From NCBI GenBank assembly GCA_021816545.1, contig JAKAXP010000053.1, positions 1-11,961 on the forward strand: a DNA stretch of 11,961 bases, given 5' to 3'. Shown here piece by piece: positions 1 to 6,129 of the stretch. Origin of the DNA: Bacteroidota bacterium (lineage in GTDB: Bacteria; Bacteroidota; Bacteroidia; Bacteroidales; VadinHA17). Each line of letters starts with the position of its first letter. Position 1 is the stretch's first letter. The notes under the pieces are model-generated. The model ran no database searches, was not told where the DNA came from, and saw only the letters and a program-made list of their open reading frames with translations. The position numbers and the translations under genes were made by a program.

Positions 1-416
1 ATCGCCGTGAAGGATACCGCAGGGCGTTTTCCGGATTTGATCCTGCCATCGTCGCCGGTTACGATGAAGACAAATACCGGGAATTGCTGCATTACGAGGG
101 AATAATCCGCAACAGGCTCAAGATCATCTCAGCGATTAACAATGCAAGAGCCTTCCTGAGGGTGCAGCAGGAATTCGGAACTTTTGATGCCTATATATGG
201 CAGTTTACAGACGGCAAAACGGTTGTGAACCGGTGGGAGAGCCTGAGTCAGTTGCCTGCCCGCACTCCTCTCTCAGACATGATCAGCAAGGATCTCAAAA
301 AGAGAGGATTTACTTTCGTCGGATCAACAATCTGCTATGCATTCATGCAGGCAGCCGGTATTGTAAATGACCACCTGGTGACATGCTTCAGGCATCCGTC
401 AAATATTTTGCCGTAG
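1..416 (+). CDS. tag: DNA-3-methyladenine glycosylase I, 3' part (5' end outside window)
   Basis: This is the C-terminal 137 residues of a Tag-type glycosylase, the cytoplasmic base-excision repair enzyme that removes 3-methyladenine from alkylated DNA. The reading frame is open from base 3 to the TAG at 414-416, with no start in the expected place, so the gene begins left of the window. Recognisable Tag blocks are 'GIIRNRLKI', 'NNARAFL', 'SKDLKKRGF' and 'VGSTICYAFMQAAGIVNDH'. The His of NDH and the Cys four residues later (H-L-V-T-C) match the C-terminal pair of zinc ligands of the family (His175 and Cys179 in E. coli Tag). By comparison with the E. coli protein, about 50 N-terminal residues are missing, including the catalytic Glu and the first two zinc ligands. 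The gene converges on the TonB-dependent receptor gene and has no evident functional link to it. Confidence 0.95.
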   Translation, partial: RREGYRRAFSGFDPAIVAGYDEDKYRELLHYEGIIRNRLKIISAINNARAFLRVQQEFGTFDAYIWQFTDGKTVVNRWESLSQLPARTPLSDMISKDLKKRGFTFVGSTICYAFMQAAGIVNDHLVTCFRHPSNILP

Positions 417-457
417 TCCTTCGGCTGATACCACCGCCCGGGAAATACGGCTCGCAT

Positions 458-479
458 TATTCAGAATCCCGGCTGAATA
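458..479. terminator. Inverted repeat in the convergent gap, weak terminator candidate
   Basis: Arms TATTCAG and CTGAATA (7 bp, perfect) enclose the 8-base loop AATCCCGG. The hairpin sits in the 97-bp gap between the tag stop and the receptor stop, where transcription of both genes should end. Neither strand shows a T-run directly after the stem, so it is not a canonical Rho-independent terminator. A run of six Ts does follow the receptor stop on the minus strand (bases 500-505), but only a weak stem precedes it. Confidence 0.25.
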
Positions 480-513
480 GTTAAGATCAGTTCTGGCAGA
501 AAAAAGCCGGGGG

Positions 514-2847
514 TCAGAAGATATACCCAAGTTCCAGCGTGATGAACCTCCCGGGACAGACAGCACCCTTGCTGTCATAGAACTTTGTGTCAAGAAGGTT
601 CTGCACACCAAGGTTTACTGACACCCTTTCAGCAAACACCCTTGAGAGCCTGAGGTCAACCGTGGCATAAGCCGGGTAGCGGTCACCGGCCACAACTTCG
701 TCATATATGTTCTGGTCATTGACCCACATAGCACCCTGGTACCGCGCCACCAGTCCCGCATTTACAAAACGGTTGTTCCACCTTGCCGAAATGGATACCG
801 TTGCTGAAGGAACATCAGTGAGATGATTGCCGGTCAGATCGATGGGGTCTCCTGCGTCAAGCAACCTGTATTCGGAAATAACTGAATAACTCCAGCTCCC
901 GGCAGCACCCAGGATCACTGTCGGGGTTACCGGCCAGTTAAGTTCGGCCTCGGCACCGGTTATCTCAACAAGAGGTATGTTCGTCCTGACAAGGATGGGC
1001 CTCAGTCCGTAACCCATATCAATTGAGTCACCTGTGTTCACATAATAGAGAAAGTCGCGTCCCTGTGAATACCATGCTGAGAGAGAGGCTCTCAGCTTAC
1101 CTGCCAGGGTGAAATCACCTCCTGCCTCAATGTTTGCAAGGTATTCAGGCGAGGCGTCAGGGTTGGCAAGCTTGAATCCACCCCTGATGCGGCCAGACCT
1201 GCAGAGGTCGTCCAGTACAGAGGGGCGGAACCCTCTTCCGGCAGACAGGTAGATCCTGGCATATGCCGAAGGAGTATAGTTCAGGGCCAGTTTCGGGCTC
1301 AGTGCCCCCCACGTTACATTATCCATATCACGGTCCTCGATATTGCGCATGAAGACTGTCTCTGCCGAGGGGGCATCAATGTAGAAGGCGCCGTCGCGAA
1401 ACATTGAAAGGTCATACCTTAAACCTGCGGTGAGGGTCAGCCGTTCAGGAACGATTTTAAAGGCGTCCTGGAGGTAAAGGCCTGAGCTGATCATTCTGCC
1501 ACGGTTATAAACTATATCGGTTGAAGTGTAATAAACATCTGCGGCATCCACGCTGCCGGCCCTGAGGTCAGTGCCTGCGGACAGACTGTGCCGGCTGCCG
1601 GCCTTCCATGTCACGGAAGAGAGAACCCCTGCATCAAGCCTCTCAGAAAGAACATTATACCAGGTGTAGTCATCCTTCATATACTCATTGACCTTCCTGT
1701 AGTTCTCCTTAAGCCAGAAGAGACTCACATCAGCAGACAGACGGTCACGCTCAATGCTGTATCTTGTCCGGACCTGGTATGTATCATGGTCAGTAGTATT
1801 ACCGTGAGGCTGCCATACAAGTTCTCCGGTTCCCCGCCTGTCATTGTATGCAATGAAGTCGGCTTCGATAAACTCCCCCTTTCTGAAACTGTAACCTGTT
1901 TTGAGGCTGCCGGAATACTCCTGCATGTCAGATGCCACTAGGTACGGGTTAGCAGCGCGGTCAAACTCCGACTGTGTAATGTAGCCGTCGCTCTGGCGGT
2001 AAAATCCGTTGAGGAGGTAATAGAATCCCCTGTCGGGGTCACTGCCGAATTTCTGGCCCAGGTTAAGGCGTCCTGAAAAAGTATTGAAAGTACCGTAACC
2101 GGCAGTGACTTTGCCCGAGAGGCCGCTGTCCGGTTTTCTGGTAATAACATTGATGGCACCTCCCATTGCGTTGCTCCCGTACATAGAGGAAGCAGGACCC
2201 TTGACAACTTCTATCCTCTCAACCATCTCAGGATCAAGAAGGTTCCAGTTCACCGATCCGCCGTCGGATTTATTGACAGGGACGCCGTCAATCATGACAA
2301 GCACCCTGGCCTGTTCGTTGCCGCTGAGGCCGCGCATTGTGACACTCGACTTGTGGGAGAAGATCCCGAAAGAACGACTGATGTTCAGTCCGGGTACGGT
2401 GGAGAGCATCTCGTCGACGGTGGCTGCCGGCCTGGATGCAATTGCAGCGGAACCGATAAGGGTGACCCTCGCCGGCACATCGGCAATCCGGCTTGCACCG
2501 CGGTTGGCTGTGACAACAACCGCCCCGGCGTCAATGTACTCTTCATCAAGTAGGAAGCTGACCGTCACTGAGGAACCATCTGTAACAGTTACGGTCTCCC
2601 TCCGGGTTGAATACCCAAGGATCCGTGCTTCAACGGTATGAGAGCCTGCCGGGACTTTTTCAATCAAAAAACGGCCATCTCTATCCGTTGTGACTCCTCT
2701 AGTGTCATCAATAATGACTGCTGCGTTTGCGAGCGGCCGGCCTTCCGGACTGCCGGTGACCCTGCCGGTAATTGTACCCTGGGCAGTGATAACGGCAGCA
2801 AAGGCTAAAAATATTATTGCCGAGATGAATATTCGCGAAGGCTTCAC
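514..2847 (-). CDS. TonB-dependent outer-membrane receptor with N-terminal carboxypeptidase-regulatory-like domain
   Basis: This 777-residue protein is an outer-membrane beta-barrel that imports a scarce ligand using energy passed on by TonB. Residues 1-22 are a signal peptide (cleavage near 'VITA-Q'). Residues 24-100 form a carboxypeptidase-regulatory-like beta domain ('GTITGRVTGSPEGRPLANAAV'), followed by a TonB-box-like 'AGAVVVTANR' near 107-116. The plug (about 120-238) has 'VDEMLSTVPGLNI', 'VTMRGL', 'VLVMIDGVPVN' and 'IEVVKGPASSMYGSNAMGGAINVIT'. The barrel fills the rest and ends in the aromatic 'LELGYIF'. The segments 'GRGFRPS' (537-543) and 'NPDASPE' (562-568) occupy the place of the FRAP and NPNL motifs seen in haem/haemoglobin and cobalamin receptors, in degenerate form. 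No SusD-like partner is present, so a SusC role is unlikely. It is the last gene of a three-gene operon, 21 bp after the second lipoprotein gene. The family is certain; the ligand is unknown. Confidence 0.95.
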   Translation of the reverse strand: MKPSRIFISAIIFLAFAAVITAQGTITGRVTGSPEGRPLANAAVIIDDTRGVTTDRDGRFLIEKVPAGSHTVEARILGYSTRRETVTVTDGSSVTVSFLLDEEYIDAGAVVVTANRGASRIADVPARVTLIGSAAIASRPAATVDEMLSTVPGLNISRSFGIFSHKSSVTMRGLSGNEQARVLVMIDGVPVNKSDGGSVNWNLLDPEMVERIEVVKGPASSMYGSNAMGGAINVITRKPDSGLSGKVTAGYGTFNTFSGRLNLGQKFGSDPDRGFYYLLNGFYRQSDGYITQSEFDRAANPYLVASDMQEYSGSLKTGYSFRKGEFIEADFIAYNDRRGTGELVWQPHGNTTDHDTYQVRTRYSIERDRLSADVSLFWLKENYRKVNEYMKDDYTWYNVLSERLDAGVLSSVTWKAGSRHSLSAGTDLRAGSVDAADVYYTSTDIVYNRGRMISSGLYLQDAFKIVPERLTLTAGLRYDLSMFRDGAFYIDAPSAETVFMRNIEDRDMDNVTWGALSPKLALNYTPSAYARIYLSAGRGFRPSVLDDLCRSGRIRGGFKLANPDASPEYLANIEAGGDFTLAGKLRASLSAWYSQGRDFLYYVNTGDSIDMGYGLRPILVRTNIPLVEITGAEAELNWPVTPTVILGAAGSWSYSVISEYRLLDAGDPIDLTGNHLTDVPSATVSISARWNNRFVNAGLVARYQGAMWVNDQNIYDEVVAGDRYPAYATVDLRLSRVFAERVSVNLGVQNLLDTKFYDSKGAVCPGRFITLELGYIF

Positions 2848-2868
2848 TTTCTGAGGTTTAACTGAATT

Positions 2869-3768
2869 TTATTTCTGGATCTTGACGGCAATCTCCATCT
2901 CTCCGGAAGGCGTCTCATCGGCATGTATGACCTTTAGGAGGCCGTACTTCCCGTCGGCGGTGCGGAACGGCACCACCTTGCCTGTGTAGGCGTACTTCGA
3001 CTGTCCGCTGACACTTCCCGGCCTGTATGCATTGACGAGCAGGCTGTCATTCGCTGCAAGATCAAACTGAGCCGGCGTGACAAGGTTGTTGTCAGAGGTG
3101 TAGTAGTCATACATCGTCTGGTTCTTCACACTCCAGGAACCGAAAAGCGGGTAGTATGTAAGTGCAGAGGAATAAGCCGGGCATGTAAGGGTAGGCGATG
3201 AGTTGCCGGAGGTGAGATACCAGAAGGCAGCCATGTCAACCTCTGATTCATGACCTGCCACCCCTGCACCATCATATGCAATGCCGGAATGAAGATCGGC
3301 GAAATGTGGCAGGGAGGAATTGTCCTGAAGTCCTATCCTGACTGACGGGTGATAGCTGATCTCTCCCCAGGCTGAACCGGCACCCTTAAGAACAGTCATG
3401 GAGACTGATGCCGTGTCACGGAAGGAGTTCATTACCGAGAACACCCATTTTTCAACCTGGCCGTAGCCCCTTGTATATATAAGGGTTGTATCAAGGCCGC
3501 CGTAACTTATGTACATCCCCCTGTCGGCTTCAGTAACTGTAACCCCGTCAGAGACTCTCCTGACAACCAGGTTTGTTATTGCCCCGCCTCCGCCTGAAAC
3601 CGACAGCCCGAACCTGAGGGTCCCGCCCGGTGCAACGGCAGAACCGTCTGCAGTAAACACACCACCCGCTTTAAGCAGTATCAAAGGCGTTGTCTCAGGC
3701 TCCTCCGTGCCGCAGCCGGTCAAAATAAGAACCAGTAACAGGATTAATGCCCGGAAACTTCTTGCCAT
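2869..3768 (-). CDS. Lipoprotein with Ig-like N-terminal domain and HmuY-like C-terminal domain
   Basis: This 299-residue protein has a lipoprotein signal peptide ending in the lipobox LTGC (Cys19), followed by GTEEPE; acidic residues just after the Cys resemble the Bacteroidota signal for export of lipoproteins to the cell surface. Residues about 27-127 look like an all-beta Ig- or PKD-like domain. Residues about 143-299 are homologous to the product of the gene just upstream: both have W-S-[VI]-K-N (212-216 here), [VL]-T-x-A-Q-F (230-235), F-[RK]-T-x-x-G-x-Y-G-L-L (268-278) and a Lys-rich end. The 'EVDMAAFWY' segment and the late 'F-x-T-A-D-G-K-Y-G-L-L' segment recall HmuY-family proteins, but this is a pattern judgement. 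Three histidines (155, 160, 173) cluster at the start of the domain. It lies 7 bp after the first lipoprotein gene and 21 bp before the receptor, so it is probably a ligand-binding partner of that receptor. Function is inferred from context. Confidence 0.8.
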   Translation of the reverse strand: MARSFRALILLLVLILTGCGTEEPETTPLILLKAGGVFTADGSAVAPGGTLRFGLSVSGGGGAITNLVVRRVSDGVTVTEADRGMYISYGGLDTTLIYTRGYGQVEKWVFSVMNSFRDTASVSMTVLKGAGSAWGEISYHPSVRIGLQDNSSLPHFADLHSGIAYDGAGVAGHESEVDMAAFWYLTSGNSSPTLTCPAYSSALTYYPLFGSWSVKNQTMYDYYTSDNNLVTPAQFDLAANDSLLVNAYRPGSVSGQSKYAYTGKVVPFRTADGKYGLLKVIHADETPSGEMEIAVKIQK

Positions 3769-3775
3769 GGCACGA

Positions 3776-4324
3776 TTACTTCGTCTTGACCAGGAAAGTC
3801 ACAGAGCCGTTGGCACCCTGGGTCACGGCAGTAGCCAGCAGGAGTCCGTATGTACCTGACTGTGTTTTGAATGACCATACCTGGCCAACCTGTACATCCT
3901 TTGCCTTCCTGCGTGCGTTGGCGCTGTCGTGGGAAGTCTCAATCAGTGCATCGCCGTTTTGAACTGCCTCAAACTGGGCCTGTGTCAGTGTGGTCAGAAA
4001 GAAGTATGTTGTATTCTTAATGCTCCAGTTATCGGGCATGTCATCACCTGTAAAAATTCCTGTTATGCCTGAACCGGGTGATGCAAGGGCTATATTGTTG
4101 CCTGTCTCAGCTTCATAGAAACAGAATATGTCAATTGATGCGGAATTATCTGCTGCCTGGCTCATAGTATATGTCTTGTCCAGGGAAACTGAATAGAAAC
4201 CCGGGATTGTTGTATTTGCCTGGGCACCAAGCTTTACTGAGGGGTCTTCCTTTTCCTTCTCACAACCTGAAATCATAACTGCCACCAGCGGAAGGACCAT
4301 AAACAGGGCAAAAATCTTCTTCAT
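3776..4324 (-). CDS. Small lipoprotein, single HmuY-like domain, first gene of the receptor operon
   Basis: This 182-residue protein begins with a signal peptide MKKIFALF... and lipobox ISGC (Cys21), followed by the strongly acidic EKEKED, which suggests outer-membrane and possibly cell-surface localisation. The mature part (about 31-182) is one beta-rich domain with 'YTMSQAADNSASIDIFCFYE', 'NWSIKN' (99-104), 'LTQAQF' (113-118) and 'FKTQSGTYGLL' (152-162). The same domain forms the C-terminal half of the next protein. Similar domains are common in uncharacterised Bacteroidota lipoproteins next to TonB-dependent receptors; the resemblance to the haem-binding HmuY family is inferred, and this copy has only one His, at 132, so conserved haem ligands cannot be shown. 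The start at 4324 is fixed by the signal peptide. No Shine-Dalgarno sequence is visible; the leader is A-rich. A -7 box lies about 50 bp upstream, so this gene is probably first in the operon. Confidence 0.8.
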   Translation of the reverse strand: MKKIFALFMVLPLVAVMISGCEKEKEDPSVKLGAQANTTIPGFYSVSLDKTYTMSQAADNSASIDIFCFYEAETGNNIALASPGSGITGIFTGDDMPDNWSIKNTTYFFLTTLTQAQFEAVQNGDALIETSHDSANARRKAKDVQVGQVWSFKTQSGTYGLLLATAVTQGANGSVTFLVKTK

Positions 4325-4371
4325 TTTGTTCTTGATTTTTATTCGTTATGCATTTGTTTTCATATCGCGGA

Positions 4372-4397
4372 CAAAGATAATACCCGGTATCCACAAA
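4372..4397 (-). promoter_or_regulatory. Candidate Bacteroidota-type promoter for the lipoprotein-receptor operon
   Basis: Read on the minus strand, 4379-4372 is TATCTTTG, an exact match to the Bacteroidota -7 consensus TAnnTTTG. The nearest TTTG-type upstream box is at 4397-4394, with a spacing of 14 bp, shorter than the usual 17-23 bp, so the -33 element is weak. Transcription would start near 4366 and give a leader of roughly 40 nt before the ATG at 4324. The 11-base inverted repeat ATACC-C-GGTAT (4380-4390) lies directly upstream of the -7 box, where a repressor would block polymerase. Confidence 0.5.
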
Positions 4398-4424
4398 TAA
4401 ATGACACAAGTCATAAAATTGCAT

Positions 4425-4453
4425 TTTGTTAAACATTAGTGGTACAATTTTTG
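4425..4453 (+). promoter_or_regulatory. Weak candidate promoter for the tonB-family gene
   Basis: TTTG at 4425-4428 is followed after 17 bp by AATTTTTG at 4446-4453, which matches the Bacteroidota -7 consensus TAnnTTTG except for its first base. The spacing is within the usual range. A start near 4460 would place the perfect palindrome at 4467-4480 at the very beginning of the transcript and leave a leader of about 50 nt before the ATG at 4511. Confidence 0.35.
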
Positions 4454-4466
4454 CTGTTTATTAAGC

Positions 4467-4480
4467 AAGAGGCGCCTCTT
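4467..4480. promoter_or_regulatory. Perfect 14-bp palindrome in the tonB leader, possible operator or 5' hairpin
   Basis: The sequence AAGAGGCGCCTCTT is an uninterrupted perfect palindrome; the next flanking bases (C and C) do not extend it. It lies between the candidate promoter and the ATG of the tonB-family gene. As DNA it could be the site of a dimeric regulator. As RNA it would form a 5-bp stem (AAGAG/CUCUU) with a GCGC loop near the 5' end. Function is inferred only from position and symmetry. Confidence 0.4.
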
Positions 4481-4510
4481 CATTTAAATTATAAACCTAA
4501 ACTATCAATT

Positions 4511-5287
4511 ATGAAGAGGAAAAAAGAAAAGGTTCCCGGCTTTGATGATATTATCTTCCGGGATCGCAACACGGAGTATGGCGCTTATGATCTGCGGCGC
4601 CGGTACGGGTCAACGATGAGTGTCTCGCTTGTTGCAGGACTGCTGACCGGCGCTTCGTTCTTCCTGGTGCCGTATTTTACATCTGACACTGTTGACTATC
4701 AGCCCGGCAAAATTATTAACGTCGTAGCCGAGCCTGATCCCGGTCTGCTTACTCCGCCTCCGCCACCCGAGACTCCGGAGCCTCCGAAGGCACCGCCGGA
4801 AGCCCTGAACAATCTGCGCCTGCTTCCGCCGGAGGTGGTTGTTGACGGCCAGGAGACAGGAGAGGGATTATTACCGTCAGACCTGTTAAACCAGGAAGTA
4901 ACAGACGGTGCCGCAACGGATGAAATCCCGCCGGACCTCACCACCCCTGACCCGGTGGCGCCGGTTGAACCGGAGCCTTACGTGATTGTCCAGGAGATGC
5001 CGTCATTCCCCGGAGGCAAGGAGGAACTGATGCGGTACATCGTGGAGAATGTCACCTATCCGCCTGATGCCGTGGACAACAGGATCCAGGGAACGGTGCT
5101 TCTCAGGTTTGTTGTGAGCAGCACCGGTGAGGTTACCAGGGTTGAGGTAACACGGAAGGTCAATCCATTGCTTGATGAGGAGGCACTGAGGGTCATCAGC
5201 GGAATGCCACGGTGGAAGCCCGGCAAGCAGGACGGCAACCCGGTTCCTGTCTGGTTTTCGGTGCCTGTGGTCTTTGTGCTCAGATGA
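4511..5287 (+). CDS. TonB-family energy transducer
   Basis: This 258-residue inner-membrane protein spans the periplasm and passes proton-motive force from ExbB/ExbD to outer-membrane receptors. The cytoplasmic N-terminus carries 'FDDIIFRDRNTEYGAYDLRRRY' (11-32), typical of Bacteroidota TonB proteins. One transmembrane segment follows (about 36-56), then a Pro-rich stretch (about 80-155, with 'TPPPPPETPEPP' and 'PVAPVEPEP'), and a C-terminal TonB domain (about 160-258: 'PSFPGGKEELMRYI', 'YPPDA', 'QGTVLLRFVVSSTGEV', 'PRWKPGKQDGNPVPVWFSVPVVF'). The frame is open back to a GTG at 4439, but the extra 24 residues do not look like family sequence and would run over the candidate promoter and palindrome, so the ATG at 4511 is preferred. 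It is divergent from the lipoprotein-receptor operon, which suggests a dedicated partner. No exbB or exbD gene is in the window. Confidence 0.93.
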   Translation: MKRKKEKVPGFDDIIFRDRNTEYGAYDLRRRYGSTMSVSLVAGLLTGASFFLVPYFTSDTVDYQPGKIINVVAEPDPGLLTPPPPPETPEPPKAPPEALNNLRLLPPEVVVDGQETGEGLLPSDLLNQEVTDGAATDEIPPDLTTPDPVAPVEPEPYVIVQEMPSFPGGKEELMRYIVENVTYPPDAVDNRIQGTVLLRFVVSSTGEVTRVEVTRKVNPLLDEEALRVISGMPRWKPGKQDGNPVPVWFSVPVVFVLR

Positions 5288-5326
5288 AAATGCCAGGTCC
5301 GGATTCCCGAAGGGTAGCATCAGTGA

Positions 5327-6043
5327 TCAGATAAAATTCCTGTCAAGGAACTTCCGGAAATTGTCAATATACTGTTCGGTGACCGGGATGCGGACCTCGC
5401 CGAAGACAATGCGGCCGCGCTCAATTACCTTGACGGTCTCAAGGTTGACGATGAATGAACGGTGAACACGCATGAACCGGTCGCCGGGAAGCCTGGACTC
5501 AAGCGCCTTCAGGGTGGATTGCGAGAGGACAGGCTTCTTTTGATCATTCAGCCAGATCTTGACATAGTCTTTCAGCCCTTCTATGTAATGTATCTCCGAG
5601 AAGTTGATGCGACGTATCCTGCTTTCAGACTTTATGAATAGAAAGTCGTTGCTCACCTCCAGTGCCGGCAGTTGGGTCCGCTCCGCGCCTATCAGCCGCT
5701 CTGCCTTCTGTACTGCCCTGAGAAACTCGGCGTAGCTGAATGGTTTAAGCAGGTAATCAACCGCATCGAGCCTGAATCCCTCCAGGGCATATTTCTCGTA
5801 AGCGGTGGTAAATATCACTTTCGGCCCGCCCGAGATGACCCTGGCAAGCTCCGTTCCCGTCAGGTCAGGCATCTGTATGTCAAGCAGTACCAGGTCAACG
5901 TCCGATGACTGTATGAAGGCCACTGCATCAACAGGATTGTCAAATGCGCCTGCCAGCTCCAGCGATGGGGTCTTCTCGACATATCCCTTCACAAGCTTCA
6001 ATGCCAGTGGCTCATCATCAATTGCTACAACCCTAATCATCAT
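5327..6043 (-). CDS. LytTR-family response regulator
   Basis: This 238-residue DNA-binding response regulator is the probable partner of the histidine kinase gene just upstream. The receiver domain (about 3-118) has the acidic pair Asp9/Asp10, the phospho-acceptor Asp55 in 'LVLLDIQMPD', the conserved Thr at 79/80 in 'IFTTAYEKYALEGF', and Lys100 in 'DYLLKPF'. The LytTR DNA-binding domain follows (about 128-238), with 'FIKSESRIRRINFSEIHYIEGLKDYVKI', 'MRVHRSFIVNL' and 'IPVTEQY'. All key residues are present and the length is normal. Two ATG codons are adjacent at the start; the first (6041-6043) is used here and the choice changes one residue. It is the last gene of the six-gene operon and converges on the tonB-family gene with a 39-bp gap lacking a clear terminator. 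LytTR regulators bind direct repeats in promoters; the likely target is this operon's own promoter, which is outside the window. Confidence 0.95.
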   Translation of the reverse strand: MMIRVVAIDDEPLALKLVKGYVEKTPSLELAGAFDNPVDAVAFIQSSDVDLVLLDIQMPDLTGTELARVISGGPKVIFTTAYEKYALEGFRLDAVDYLLKPFSYAEFLRAVQKAERLIGAERTQLPALEVSNDFLFIKSESRIRRINFSEIHYIEGLKDYVKIWLNDQKKPVLSQSTLKALESRLPGDRFMRVHRSFIVNLETVKVIERGRIVFGEVRIPVTEQYIDNFRKFLDRNFI

Positions 6044-6097
6044 CTACCTGGTCCATTTTCCTGTCGTGCCGCTGTATCTTAAACTTCTTTCATGATC

Positions 6098-6117
6098 ATG
6101 CGGGCATGATCCCGCAT
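6098..6117 (-). other. Hairpin between the histidine kinase and response regulator genes
   Basis: ATGCGGG (6098-6104) and CCCGCAT (6111-6117) are perfect 7-bp arms around a 6-base loop. The 86-bp gap that holds it is the longest in the operon; the others are 34 bp or less. In the transcript no U-run follows the stem, so termination is unlikely; mRNA processing or altered expression of the regulator is possible. The 7-mer CATGATC occurs twice here (6091-6097 and 6105-6111), and 6091-6100 is itself a palindrome (CATGATCATG). Confidence 0.45.
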
Positions 6118-6129
6118 CCGCGGTCCGGT

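Noticed and set aside
2105..2641. Plus-strand 178-aa open frame
   Set aside because: It is antisense to the plug and N-terminal domain of the receptor, which has a full set of conserved motifs. The antisense product is Ser/Thr/Pro-rich with no recognisable domain.
514..4324. SusC/SusD polysaccharide-utilisation pair
   Set aside because: The receptor is shorter than typical SusC proteins, and neither lipoprotein shows SusD-type helical repeats; both look beta-rich. No glycoside hydrolase is nearby.
5288..5326. Terminator between the tonB-family gene and the response regulator gene
   Set aside because: Only a 3-bp CCC/GGG stem is visible in the 39-bp convergent gap and no T-run follows on either strand.
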